Shown here one piece after another: positions 43,232-51,619 of a DNA stretch of 64,000 bases. The DNA lies in the NCBI RefSeq assembly GCF_003970795.1, contig NZ_RWKW01000048.1, positions 1 through 64,000 of the forward strand, written 5' to 3'. The notes under the pieces were generated by a model. The model was not told the DNA's origin. It did no database searches and saw only the letters and a program-made list of their open reading frames with translations. This DNA comes from Aquibium carbonis (GTDB taxonomy: Bacteria; Pseudomonadota; Alphaproteobacteria; Rhizobiales; Rhizobiaceae). Numbering within the stretch: the stretch's first letter is position 1; the number at the start of each line of letters is the position of its first letter. Position numbers and translations under genes: made by a program.

Positions 43232-46224
43232 TGGCCGAGTCGCATCGCATTGCAGGCGCAGGCCGGCTCATCGGCGCAAGGCCGCTGCATTTCACCTTCG
43301 ACGGCGAACCTCATACCGGCCTCGAGGGTGACACGCTAGCTTCTGCGCTGCTCGCCAATGGCGTCCACCTGGTTGGGCGCTCGTTCAAGTATCATCGTCC
43401 GCGAGGCATCCTGTCGGCGGGGGCGGAGGAGCCGAACGCGCTGGTGGGCATTCACCGCGACGAAGCGCGCAGGACGCCCAACGTCCGCGCCACCGTACAG
43501 GAGGTCTATGACGGATTGTCAGCAGTCTCGCAGAACCGCTGGCCTTCTCTCGCCTTCGACGTGGGCGCGATCAACAACCTTGCCTCGCCGTTCTTCTCGG
43601 CAGGCTTCTACTATAAGACTTTCATGTGGCCCAAGGCTGCCTGGGCCAAGCTCTACGAGCCGAACATCCGTTCCGCTGCGGGACTTGGTGTCGCGCCTCA
43701 CAAACCGGACCCGGATCACTATTCATCGCGTTTTGCCCATTGCGACGTACTCGTCGTTGGCGGAGGAGCTGCTGGCCTTGCCGCCGCGCTATCGGCGGCC
43801 GAGAACGGCGCACGCGTCATCCTGTGCGACGAGCAGGCAAACTTTGGCGGCGCCATGCGCTACGAGAGTGGCGCGCGCATCGATGGGCTAGAGGGCTGGC
43901 ACTGGACTCAGGACACTGCTCGACGGCTTTCGGAAATGGACGGCGTAACGCTGCTCACCCGCACCACAGCGTTCGGGTATTACGCGCAAAATTTCGTCGG
44001 CCTTGTCGAGCGCGTGAGCGAACATCTCGCCGCGCCTGGCGACCAGCCACGTGAGCGGCTGTGGCAGGTGCGCGCCAAGCGCGTCGTACTTGCTACCGGA
44101 TCGATCGAACGGCACATGGTCTTTGCCGACAACGACCGGCCCGGCATCATGCTAGCTTCGGCTGCCCGCACCTATCTGAATCACTATGGTGTGGGAGTTG
44201 GCCGCGCAGTTGGCGTCTACACCGCCAACGAATCCGCCTATCGAGCGGCAATCGATTTGAAAAACGCCGGCGTCGACCTGCGCGTGATTGTCGACCTGCG
44301 CGACAATCCCGCCGGCGCCGTCATCGACGAGGCAAAGGGGCTCGGCATCGAAATACTGCCCGGTCGTGCGGTGACGGCGGTTGGAGGTTCGCTGCGGGTA
44401 AGGTCAATCACCGTTCAGCCGAAGACCGGCGAAGGTACAGGGCGCCAGATTGCGGTCGATGCGCTTTTGATGTCGGCCGGCTGGACGCCTAGTGTGCATC
44501 TTTTCTCGCAGTCACGCGGCAAGGTCGCCTTCGAGGCCGGCACGCAGCGGTTCGTGCCGGGCACCTATGCACAGGACTGCGTCAGCGTCGGTTCGTGCAA
44601 CGGCACCGACGATCTCGCCGCTGCTATCCGCGAGGCCTTGGCCGCGGGAGAGCGCGCAGCGAAGGCGGCTGGGCGGTCCGGCACCGCGCGTCTGGCAGTT
44701 AAGGTCGAGGCCAGCGAGAGTTGGTCGGCCGGCATGGTTGGCACCGGACCCGGTGCCGGCAAGGACACGAAGGTGAAAGCTTTCGTGGACTTCCAGAACG
44801 ACGTGACCGCCAAGGACATTCGCCAGGCAGTGAGGGAGGGCATGCGCTCGATCGAGCACGTCAAGCGCTTCACCACCAACGGCATGGCGACCGATCAGGG
44901 TAAGACATCGAACCTGCATGGCCTGGCGATCGCAGCCGAGATGCTGGGCAAGGACATTCCTGAAGTCGGGCTGACCACCTTCCGGGCTCCCTATACGCCG
45001 GTAACCTACGGCGCGATCGTAAACCATGCGCGTGGCAAGCTGTTCGACCCGACACGCACGACGCCGATACATGGCTGGGAGGAGCGGCATGGCGCGGTGT
45101 TCGAGGATGTGGGGCAATGGAAGCGGGCGCGGTACTATCCGCAGGCCGGGGAGGACATGCATGCCGCGGTGAACCGCGAGTGCCACACGGTGCGCCAGGC
45201 CGCCGGCCTGTTCGATGCTTCGACGCTCGGCAAGATCGAGGTGGCTGGCCCGGATGCCGCAACCTTCATGGAACTGCTCTACACCAATCAGTGGCAGAAG
45301 CTGGAACCCGGTCGCTGCCGCTATGGCATCATGCTGCGCGAGGATGGCTTCATTTACGACGACGGCGTGGTGGGACGGCTCGCGCATGACCGTTTCCACG
45401 TCACGACGACGACCGGCGGCGCTGCGCGGGTACTAAACCACATGGAAGACTATTTGCAGACCGAGTTTCCGGACCTGTCGGTCTGGCTCACGTCGGTATC
45501 CGAGCAATGGGCGGTGATAGCGGTTCAGGGGCCGAAATCACGCGAAATCATTGCGCCGCTGGTGGATGGGATCGACATTTCGGATGCCGAAATGCCGCAC
45601 ATGTCGGTGCGCGAGGGTAGGATCTGTGGCGTGCCGACGCGCCTCTTCCGCATGTCGTTTACCGGGGAACGAGGATTCGAGGTTAACGTACCAGCCGACT
45701 ATGGCGAGGCGGTCTGGGAAGCGCTGTGGGCTGAGGGCCAAAAGCACTGCGCCTGCGCTTATGGAACGGAGGCCATGCACGTGCTGCGTGCCGAGAAGGG
45801 CTACATCATCGTCGGTCAGGACACGGACGGTACGGTGACGCCCAGCGACGCCGGGCTCGACTGGGCGGTCGGTAAGAAAAAGACCGATTTCGTTGGCATC
45901 CGCGGACTCAAGCGCACCGACCTCGTTGCGCCCGGCCGCCGGCAACTCGTTGGGCTGAGGACGAAGGATCCGAAGACCGTGCTGGAGGAGGGTGCGCAGA
46001 TCGTCGCCGACCCGAAGCAGGCGGTGCCGATGAAGATGATCGGCCACGTCACGTCGGCCTACTGGTCCGAGAACTGCGGACGTTCGATCGCGCTCGCCGT
46101 GATCGAAGATGGCCGCGACCGGATGGGCCAAACGCTCCATGTTCCAATGCCTTCCACGACGATTGAGGTCGAGGTTTGTGATGCAGTCTTTTTCGACCAG
46201 AACGGAGAGAGGCTACATGGCTGA
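43231..46224 (+). CDS. soxA: sarcosine oxidase subunit alpha
   Basis: 997 residues, normal length. The N-terminal 2Fe-2S-ferredoxin-like domain (FTFDGEPHTGLEGDTLASAL) is followed by an NAD-binding domain (DVLVVGGGAAGLAAALSAAE) and, from about residue 590, a C-terminal glycine-cleavage T-protein-like domain that binds tetrahydrofolate (YTNQWQKLEPGRCRYGIMLR, FRMSFTGERGFEVNVPADYG). It takes the methyl group from the beta subunit to give 5,10-methylene-THF. It overlaps soxD by one base and soxG by 8 bases. Confidence 0.95.
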   Translation: MAESHRIAGAGRLIGARPLHFTFDGEPHTGLEGDTLASALLANGVHLVGRSFKYHRPRGILSAGAEEPNALVGIHRDEARRTPNVRATVQEVYDGLSAVSQNRWPSLAFDVGAINNLASPFFSAGFYYKTFMWPKAAWAKLYEPNIRSAAGLGVAPHKPDPDHYSSRFAHCDVLVVGGGAAGLAAALSAAENGARVILCDEQANFGGAMRYESGARIDGLEGWHWTQDTARRLSEMDGVTLLTRTTAFGYYAQNFVGLVERVSEHLAAPGDQPRERLWQVRAKRVVLATGSIERHMVFADNDRPGIMLASAARTYLNHYGVGVGRAVGVYTANESAYRAAIDLKNAGVDLRVIVDLRDNPAGAVIDEAKGLGIEILPGRAVTAVGGSLRVRSITVQPKTGEGTGRQIAVDALLMSAGWTPSVHLFSQSRGKVAFEAGTQRFVPGTYAQDCVSVGSCNGTDDLAAAIREALAAGERAAKAAGRSGTARLAVKVEASESWSAGMVGTGPGAGKDTKVKAFVDFQNDVTAKDIRQAVREGMRSIEHVKRFTTNGMATDQGKTSNLHGLAIAAEMLGKDIPEVGLTTFRAPYTPVTYGAIVNHARGKLFDPTRTTPIHGWEERHGAVFEDVGQWKRARYYPQAGEDMHAAVNRECHTVRQAAGLFDASTLGKIEVAGPDAATFMELLYTNQWQKLEPGRCRYGIMLREDGFIYDDGVVGRLAHDRFHVTTTTGGAARVLNHMEDYLQTEFPDLSVWLTSVSEQWAVIAVQGPKSREIIAPLVDGIDISDAEMPHMSVREGRICGVPTRLFRMSFTGERGFEVNVPADYGEAVWEALWAEGQKHCACAYGTEAMHVLRAEKGYIIVGQDTDGTVTPSDAGLDWAVGKKKTDFVGIRGLKRTDLVAPGRRQLVGLRTKDPKTVLEEGAQIVADPKQAVPMKMIGHVTSAYWSENCGRSIALAVIEDGRDRMGQTLHVPMPSTTIEVEVCDAVFFDQNGERLHG

Positions 46225-46771
46225 CATCGCTCTCGCCGAACGCAGGCAGAAACAGGGCGGGCGCAAGGCAGCTGCGGGCAATGTGACGCTGACCGCCGCG
46301 TCGCCCGCTTCGCGCCTGGCTCTGCGGGCACCCGAACCATCGCTCGGCCCGCTGTCGCGCGCGCTTGGCATGACATTGCCGACCACTGCGAAAACATCGG
46401 CCACATCCGCAAACCGTCGACGACATTCGCTGTGGCTTGGCCCAGACGAATGGCTGGTTATAGACGAGAACGGTGCCGACCTTGTTGCCGAATGCGCGAC
46501 GTCGAACTCACTTTGCTCGGCGGTCGACGTTTCGCATCGGAACGTGGCGATCCTCGTCGATGGCGTTGGCGCGGCGGCCTGCATCAATGCTGGGTGTCCT
46601 CAGGATCTCTCTCTCGAAACTTTTCCTGCTGGCGGTTGCTCACGTACCGTGCTCGGCAAGATCGAGGTGGTCCTGTTCAGGACGGCCGAGACGGCGTTTC
46701 GAGTCGAGGTCTGGCGTTCTTTTTCCGACTACGCTTGGGACTTCCTCGAGGACGCGGCGCGGGATTCTTGA
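46217..46771 (+). CDS. soxG: sarcosine oxidase subunit gamma
   Basis: 184 residues, with a fold related to the T-protein N-domain. Recognisable segments are LWLGPDEWLVIDE, VDVSHRNVAILVDG and FRVEVWRSFSDYAWDFLEDA. It starts inside the end of soxA at 46217, after GGAGAGAGG. It completes the heterotetramer. The N-terminal 30 residues are more basic than usual. Confidence 0.9.
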   Translation: MADIALAERRQKQGGRKAAAGNVTLTAASPASRLALRAPEPSLGPLSRALGMTLPTTAKTSATSANRRRHSLWLGPDEWLVIDENGADLVAECATSNSLCSAVDVSHRNVAILVDGVGAAACINAGCPQDLSLETFPAGGCSRTVLGKIEVVLFRTAETAFRVEVWRSFSDYAWDFLEDAARDS

Positions 46772-46840
46772 GGCCGGCCGGCGGTCGTGACAAACTTCGT
46801 ATCGGTACTAACCGGTTCTTCATAGACGGTCACTAATATG

Positions 46841-46858
46841 CCTCCTCGGTCGAGGAGG
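46841..46858 (+). promoter_or_regulatory. hairpin that sequesters the ribosome binding site of the diguanylate cyclase gene
   Basis: CCTCCTCG-GT-CGAGGAGG is a perfect inverted repeat; as RNA it gives a 7-bp GC-rich stem with a GGTC loop. Its 3' arm contains the Shine-Dalgarno AGGAGG (46853-46858), five bases before the GTG start at 46864. The folded leader would hide the ribosome binding site, so translation should need melting or a factor. Confidence 0.55.
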
Positions 46859-46863
46859 TTGCC

Positions 46864-47673
46864 GTGCGGGGGACGTTGAAGGACTTGTCACCACGCGGGC
46901 GGCGGAAACTTTTCCGCTGGACGTTCTTTGGCACGGTCGGCTGCATTCTTTTTGCACAGGCCGCCAACTGGCTCATGTTCCGCGAAATCGGGCAACCGGC
47001 TCTGGGTCGTGCAATCTTCAGCGGCACCATTATTCCGATCCTGCTCGCAGGCCCCCTGTTCTTCTACCTGACTCTGAAACTGCGCGAACTGGCCATCGCC
47101 AACCACAAACTCGTGGATGCCGCCACTATCGACTATCTGACCCGTTGTCTCAATCGCGGGGCGTTCACCGCCTATGTAGAGGCATCTTTAGCGGCAGCCA
47201 GAGCATCCGAGGACAACAGCAGCGGTGGGGCCCTTCTTGTAATCGATGCGGATCAGTTCAAACGGATCAATGATCGTTTCGGCCATGGCAGTGGCGACGA
47301 GGCGCTGCGCCTCGTCGCCACTGCCATTCGTGGAGCGGTCGGCGAGAAGTCCGTGGTAGGGCGACTTGGTGGCGAGGAGTTCGCGGTTTTCATCGACGGA
47401 CACTGCGACGCTCTGCCGATCGCCCAGAGAGTTTGCAAAGCAGTAGAATCTGTTCGGTTTACGCCTCAGGGAACGCCTTGGCCGTTGACGGTGAGCGTTG
47501 GCGGCATGTCATTCGCAGAGCCCGCGCCGTTCAGCGAGATCTACCGGGTTGCAGACGAAATGCTCTACGAAGCGAAGCGGTCCGGCCGAAACAAGGTCGC
47601 CATGGCGCCGCCCGAAACCCTCATTAACCCTGCAATGTCCTCCGTCCGGGATCAGACCGCTACAGCGGCCTAA
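46864..47673 (+). CDS. diguanylate cyclase (GGDEF domain) with two membrane helices
   Basis: 269 residues. Two hydrophobic segments (about residues 19-38 and 50-70) anchor it in the inner membrane with a short periplasmic loop. The GGDEF domain spans about residues 88-250: DYLTRCLNRGAF, LVIDADQFKRINDRFGHGSG and the active site LGGEEFAVF near residue 169. The RxxD inhibitory site is absent. It should make c-di-GMP from GTP. The start is GTG, with its ribosome binding site inside a hairpin. A 43-bp palindrome lies in the coding sequence. It follows soxG by about 90 bases but is not obviously related to sarcosine use. Confidence 0.85.
   Translation: MRGTLKDLSPRGRRKLFRWTFFGTVGCILFAQAANWLMFREIGQPALGRAIFSGTIIPILLAGPLFFYLTLKLRELAIANHKLVDAATIDYLTRCLNRGAFTAYVEASLAAARASEDNSSGGALLVIDADQFKRINDRFGHGSGDEALRLVATAIRGAVGEKSVVGRLGGEEFAVFIDGHCDALPIAQRVCKAVESVRFTPQGTPWPLTVSVGGMSFAEPAPFSEIYRVADEMLYEAKRSGRNKVAMAPPETLINPAMSSVRDQTATAA
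47285..47327. repeat. 43-bp palindrome (21-bp perfect arms, 1-base centre) inside the GGDEF gene
   Basis: The arms are 47285-47305 and 47307-47327, separated by a single T at 47306. Every base pairs. The arms begin ATGGCAGTGGCGACG and encode the HGSGDEALRLVATAI stretch (about residues 141-155). The stretch is a normal GGDEF motif, so the palindrome lies within coding constraint. Confidence 0.85.
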
Positions 47674-47697
47674 CAGGCAAGTGCCGTCGCAGAGCGA

Positions 47698-48474
47698 TTA
47701 TAGCGCCAAGATCCCGCCGTCGATCGCCAGCGCGTGGCCGTTCATGAAGGAGTTCTTCGGGTCAGCGGCAAACAAGATGGCCTCGACTATTTCGTCGACC
47801 TCCGCCACCCGCTTCATCGGTACGCCACGCGTCAGTTCACTGAGCGCCTCGCTTTCGCCTTTCCCGGAAAACCTCACGAATTCGTCGACCATCGCGGTGC
47901 GTGAGAAGGACGGGCAGACTGCGTTGACCCGAATGTCGCGAGTGGCGTATTCCGCTGCGGCTGAGCGGGTGAGCCCGACGACTCCGTGTTTGGCGGCCGA
48001 ATAGACGGACAGTTTGGGTGCGCCGGCCAGCCCCGCCACAGAGGCAATGTTGACGATCGTGCCGCCCCTGCCGTTCGCCTTGTACTGGTTCTCCATGCAA
48101 GCGAGTTGATGCTTCATGGCAAAGAATACGCCGAGCAGATCGATATCGAGGATCCGTCGCGCCTCTTCGGCGGATAGTTGCGCCAGCTTGACGAAGCTCT
48201 GGGCGATACCGGCATTGTTGACGGCAATGTCGAGCCGGCCGAAACGCTTGACCGCGAGCGCGACGAGGTTCTGCGACAGGCTCTCATCAGAGATGTCTCC
48301 CGCCAAGACCGCCAAATCGGCGGACAGGTCGCTTGCGAGGCGGCCGAGCAGTTCCTGGTCCATATCGGACAGCACGAGGCGTGCGCCTTCCGTCGCCATT
48401 CGCTCCGCGGTGCGCCTGCCGAAGCCGCCGCACGCTCCGGTGATGACGACGACCTGGTCCGTAAACCGACCCAT
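47698..48474 (-). CDS. short-chain dehydrogenase/reductase (SDR)
   Basis: 258 residues, classical SDR. The cofactor motif is VVVITGACGGFGRR, the NNAG motif is present, catalytic Ser lies in NIASVAGL and Tyr/Lys in SVYSAAKHG. It ends with IDGGILAL. Asp after the second strand (LSDMD) suggests NAD(H). It is the last gene of a four-gene operon (SDR-MaoC-APH-SDR) and starts 3 bases after the phosphotransferase stop. It may oxidise a 3-hydroxyacyl intermediate; this is inferred from context. The codons converge on the GGDEF gene. Confidence 0.85.
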   Translation of the reverse strand: MGRFTDQVVVITGACGGFGRRTAERMATEGARLVLSDMDQELLGRLASDLSADLAVLAGDISDESLSQNLVALAVKRFGRLDIAVNNAGIAQSFVKLAQLSAEEARRILDIDLLGVFFAMKHQLACMENQYKANGRGGTIVNIASVAGLAGAPKLSVYSAAKHGVVGLTRSAAAEYATRDIRVNAVCPSFSRTAMVDEFVRFSGKGESEALSELTRGVPMKRVAEVDEIVEAILFAADPKNSFMNGHALAIDGGILAL

Positions 48475-48477
48475 GAA

Positions 48478-49512
48478 TCACTCCCCCGTGTCGATGCGCC
48501 GGACGGCGAGTCCGGCCAACAGTTCCACCGCCTCGCCATAGGTACGCGCCTTCTCCGGGTTGGACGCGTTTCCGTCCAGAGCGCGCTTGTAGACGCCCTG
48601 GCAGATGGCCGCGAGGCGGAAGAAAGAGAAGGCGAGATAGAACGTCCAATTGTCGATGCGGTCGATGCCGCGGCGGCGGCAATAAGCGGCGACGTATTCC
48701 TCTTCCGTCGGCAGGCCAGTCGCCTTGCGGTCGATGCTGCCAAGGCCGCGAAAGCCCGAGGCATGCGGCAGGCGCCACTGCATGCACTGGTAGGCGAGGT
48801 CGGAATAGGGATGACCAAGCGTCGACAGTTCCCAGTCGAGCACGGCGATCACCTTCGGCTCGTCCCTGGCGAAAATCATGTTGTCGAGGCGGTAGTCGCC
48901 GTGGACCAGGCTGACGATCCCGTCGTCCGGCGGCTGGTTGGTCTGCAACCAGGACATCAGCGTTTCCATATCCGGCACGGTGCCTGTCTCCGAGGCACGG
49001 TATTGCCCGCCCCAGCGGGCGATCTGGCGCTCGAAATAGCTGCCCGGCCGGCCGAAATCGGAGAGCCCGACGGCACCGATGTCGATGGCGTGGAGTGCTG
49101 CCAGCGTCTCGTTCATGGCGTCATACATGGCGCCGCGCTCGGCCGGATCAGACACCTCCTGCAACGCTGGGTCCCACAGGATACGCCCGTCAACAAAGGC
49201 CATGACGTAGAACATGCGGCCGATCGGTGAGTCCTCGCCCGACAGGTGCAGCACCTCGGGAACCGGGAAGCCTGCCGCGCCGAGCGCCTTGATGACGCGG
49301 AACTCTCGGTCGACCTGGTGCGCCGATTTGAGCAGCTGACCGGGCGGCTTGGCGCGCAGGACGTAGATGCCGCTTTCGGCGGTCAGCCGGTAGGTCGGAT
49401 TCGATTGCCCGGCCTTGAATTTCTCGACCGCGCGAAGGCCTCGGAAACCCGGTACGTTCGCCTCGAGATAGGGGCCGAGTGTGGCAGCATCGATCGAGTT
49501 GGAATCGCTCAT
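48478..49512 (-). CDS. APH-fold phosphotransferase, ACAD10/ACAD11 N-terminal-like (LvaA type)
   Basis: 344 residues. It resembles the kinase half of human ACAD11: FKAGQSNPTYRLT, YVLRAKPPGQLL, AHQVDREFRVIKAL, then the catalytic LVHGDYRLDN and the metal motif VLDWELSTLGHPYSDLA. In that family and in LvaA of the Pseudomonas levulinate pathway, the enzyme phosphorylates the 4-hydroxyl of a 4-hydroxyacyl-CoA. The acyl-CoA dehydrogenase half is encoded 3.1 kb away at 51616. The gene overlaps MaoC by four bases (ATGA). The role is well supported by family; the actual substrate is unknown. Confidence 0.85.
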   Translation of the reverse strand: MSDSNSIDAATLGPYLEANVPGFRGLRAVEKFKAGQSNPTYRLTAESGIYVLRAKPPGQLLKSAHQVDREFRVIKALGAAGFPVPEVLHLSGEDSPIGRMFYVMAFVDGRILWDPALQEVSDPAERGAMYDAMNETLAALHAIDIGAVGLSDFGRPGSYFERQIARWGGQYRASETGTVPDMETLMSWLQTNQPPDDGIVSLVHGDYRLDNMIFARDEPKVIAVLDWELSTLGHPYSDLAYQCMQWRLPHASGFRGLGSIDRKATGLPTEEEYVAAYCRRRGIDRIDNWTFYLAFSFFRLAAICQGVYKRALDGNASNPEKARTYGEAVELLAGLAVRRIDTGE

Positions 49513-50000
49513 GACGTCTCCTCCTGGCGCGGAAGCTGGGTCAGCGTGAGCCAACGCGCGGTGAGCGCCGGCTTCTTCGACCCCTCGATCTCGATAGTCA
49601 CGTCGTGCGCGACTTCGATCCAACCGGATGGGCGAATGTTCGCCTTGACCAGCACGAAGCGGGCGCGCACGCGGGCGCCGGACCTGACCGGCGCCTTGAA
49701 GCGAACCTCGTCGAAGCCGTAGTTAATGCCAACGGTCGCGCCCTCAAGTGGCGGAATGGTCTCATAGGCCAGGGTCGAGAGCAGCGAAAGTGACAGAAAG
49801 CCATGGGCGATCGTGCCGCCGAACGATGTCTCCCGCATCGCGCGTTCAGGGTCGACATGGATGAACTGGTGATCGTCGGTCGCGTCGGCGAAGCGGTCGA
49901 TCATCGTCTGGCTGACGCTGCGCCAAGGCGATACGCCTATTTCCGTGCCGACCGCCGCCAGAAGGTCGTCTGTGGTGATCGGCTCTCTGAAATATTCCAT
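49509..50000 (-). CDS. MaoC-like hydratase
   Basis: 163 residues, a hot-dog fold (R)-specific enoyl-CoA hydratase-like protein. The catalytic region is FADATDDHQFIHVDPERA with the Asp and His of the hydratase 2 motif, then GGTIAHGFLSLSLL. It should add water to a 2-enoyl-CoA. The ATG at 50000 is 10 bases after the SDR stop; a longer reading lacks family similarity. It fits a beta-oxidation-like route with the neighbouring dehydrogenase. Confidence 0.85.
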   Translation of the reverse strand: MEYFREPITTDDLLAAVGTEIGVSPWRSVSQTMIDRFADATDDHQFIHVDPERAMRETSFGGTIAHGFLSLSLLSTLAYETIPPLEGATVGINYGFDEVRFKAPVRSGARVRARFVLVKANIRPSGWIEVAHDVTIEIEGSKKPALTARWLTLTQLPRQEETS

Positions 50001-50010
50001 TTCGATGATG

Positions 50011-50829
50011 TCAATCCAGATCCTTGAACAGCGACATGCCATGCTGCACGGATTGTCCGCCATCAAGGGGCAATATGGCTCCTGTGACGTAACTGCCGGC
50101 CCGGCTGCACAGATATAGCGTTGCACCGGCAATGTCATCGGGTTGGCCGATGCGACCGATCGGAACCCTTCTGCCTACCTTGGCCGCCTTCTCGTCGGTG
50201 TCGGTGGCAAACGCTGTCATTCGGCTCTGGAATGGCCCAGGCGCGAACGCGTTGACGGTAATGTGTCGCCCTGCGAGTTCGCCTGCGAGAGTCTTCGTCA
50301 GATGATGAACCGCAGCCTTCGAAGCCGTGTAGGAATAAGCTCCGTCGGCAATCGGCTGGGTACCCATTACCGACCCGAGATTGATGATCCGGGCAGGATC
50401 GGCGCGGCTACCAGCGGCATCAAGTAACGGCAGCAGGTCGCGGGTCAAATGAAACAGGCCAGTAACATTGACGTCGAGGACGCGCGACCAAGCTTTGTAG
50501 GGGAATTTATCGAGCGCCTCACCCCATGAAAGCCCAGCATTGTTGATCAATATGTCCAGTTTGGTGGTCCGCGCCTTCACTTCGGCCGCCAGCGCGGTGA
50601 CGCCCGCCTCGCTGGAGACGTCGCCGGCAAATCCGTCGGCCTTGCCGCCGCCCAGCGCGTTCAACTCCGCCGCGATCTTTTCGCACTCGGCTCCACGGCG
50701 CGACGCGATCATCACGTTCGCACCGCCGCGAACAAGCGCTTCGGCCGCCATGAGGCCGATGCCGCTCGCCGCGCCGGTGATGAGCGCAGTCTTTCCAGCC
50801 ACTGAGAATAGATCCTCGATGTAAGTCAT
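50011..50829 (-). CDS. short-chain dehydrogenase/reductase (SDR), first gene of operon
   Basis: 272 residues. Motifs are ALITGAASGIGLMAAE, ILINNAGLSWG, Ser in NLGSVMG and the active-site YSYTASKAAVHH. The Arg/Ser pair after the second strand (IASRRGAE) suggests NADP(H). It ends GGQSVQHGMSLFKDLD. It is first in the minus-strand operon, divergent from the TetR gene with 94 bases between them, which hold the palindromic operator. Confidence 0.85.
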   Translation of the reverse strand: MTYIEDLFSVAGKTALITGAASGIGLMAAEALVRGGANVMIASRRGAECEKIAAELNALGGGKADGFAGDVSSEAGVTALAAEVKARTTKLDILINNAGLSWGEALDKFPYKAWSRVLDVNVTGLFHLTRDLLPLLDAAGSRADPARIINLGSVMGTQPIADGAYSYTASKAAVHHLTKTLAGELAGRHITVNAFAPGPFQSRMTAFATDTDEKAAKVGRRVPIGRIGQPDDIAGATLYLCSRAGSYVTGAILPLDGGQSVQHGMSLFKDLD

Positions 50830-50865
50830 AATCCCTCCCGGTCCGCGACTTTTTTTGGCGCCGCG

Positions 50866-50890
50866 TTGACAACATACCGGGTAGTATGTT
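50866..50890. promoter_or_regulatory. TetR-type operator and -35 box between divergent operons
   Basis: AACATAC-CGGGTA-GTATGTT (50871-50890) is an inverted repeat with 7-bp arms, overlapping TTGACA (50866-50871). It sits between the SDR operon and the tetR gene, 33 bases from the latter. A TetR-family repressor bound here could control both directions. Confidence 0.6.
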
Positions 50891-50923
50891 CAACATCGCC
50901 CTGTCAGTAAAGAGCCCCGTACG

Positions 50924-51619
50924 ATGAAAGCTGGAAAAACCGGCAGGGCTGGACGATGGGAGGTTTCAAGGCGTATGGCGCTGGGCGTCAGGGAGCATGT
51001 TGCCGACAGTTCGCGCATCGACATTCTGCGCGCGGCGGCTTGCTGTTTCATGGAGCGCGGCTATACCGCGACGTCGATCGACGATGTCGCCCGCAGGATC
51101 GGCGCCACCAAGGGGCGCATCTATCATCATTTTCCGTCCAAGGCCGACCTCTTTGCAGAAGTGTTTCGACACGGCATGGACATCAATTTCGAGGCACTGG
51201 CACCGTTCCAAGGGATGGCGGGTCCGGCCTTGGTGCGCTGGCGACGTATGGCCAAGACCCATGTATTGCAGATGATCGATACGAAGCCTTTCCAGCGCGC
51301 GGTCTGGATCGGGGTCGAGATGCACCTGCGGGGGGCGACCACTCCGGAGCAGAGGTCTGTCTTCAATGAACTCATCGACTATCGCGACAGGTATGGCGCG
51401 CAGTTTCGCGATACGCTGATCCAGTGTCGCGACGAGGGGGTTTTCCGCTTCGAGAATCCGAGCATCGCTGGCCAGTTGATGTTCATGACGCTGAATTCGC
51501 CGATTTTCTGGTACTCGCCGCGAACCGGCGAAACACGATCGGATATCGAAGCCATCGCCGATCAGGTCGTCGACTATGCCCAAGGCGGACTGTGCAAGGA
51601 ACAAGGGACGCAGACATGA
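50924..51619 (+). CDS. TetR/AcrR family transcriptional regulator
   Basis: 231 residues. The N-terminal helix-turn-helix (AACCFMERGYTATSIDDVAR, RIGATKGRIYHHFPSKADLF) is typical. The ligand domain follows; relatives next to acyl-CoA dehydrogenases bind acyl-CoAs. The start has no strong ribosome binding site; later starts (MALGVREHV) are possible. Its stop overlaps the dehydrogenase start (ATGA). It probably represses both divergent operons through the palindrome at 50871. Confidence 0.85.
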   Translation: MKAGKTGRAGRWEVSRRMALGVREHVADSSRIDILRAAACCFMERGYTATSIDDVARRIGATKGRIYHHFPSKADLFAEVFRHGMDINFEALAPFQGMAGPALVRWRRMAKTHVLQMIDTKPFQRAVWIGVEMHLRGATTPEQRSVFNELIDYRDRYGAQFRDTLIQCRDEGVFRFENPSIAGQLMFMTLNSPIFWYSPRTGETRSDIEAIADQVVDYAQGGLCKEQGTQT

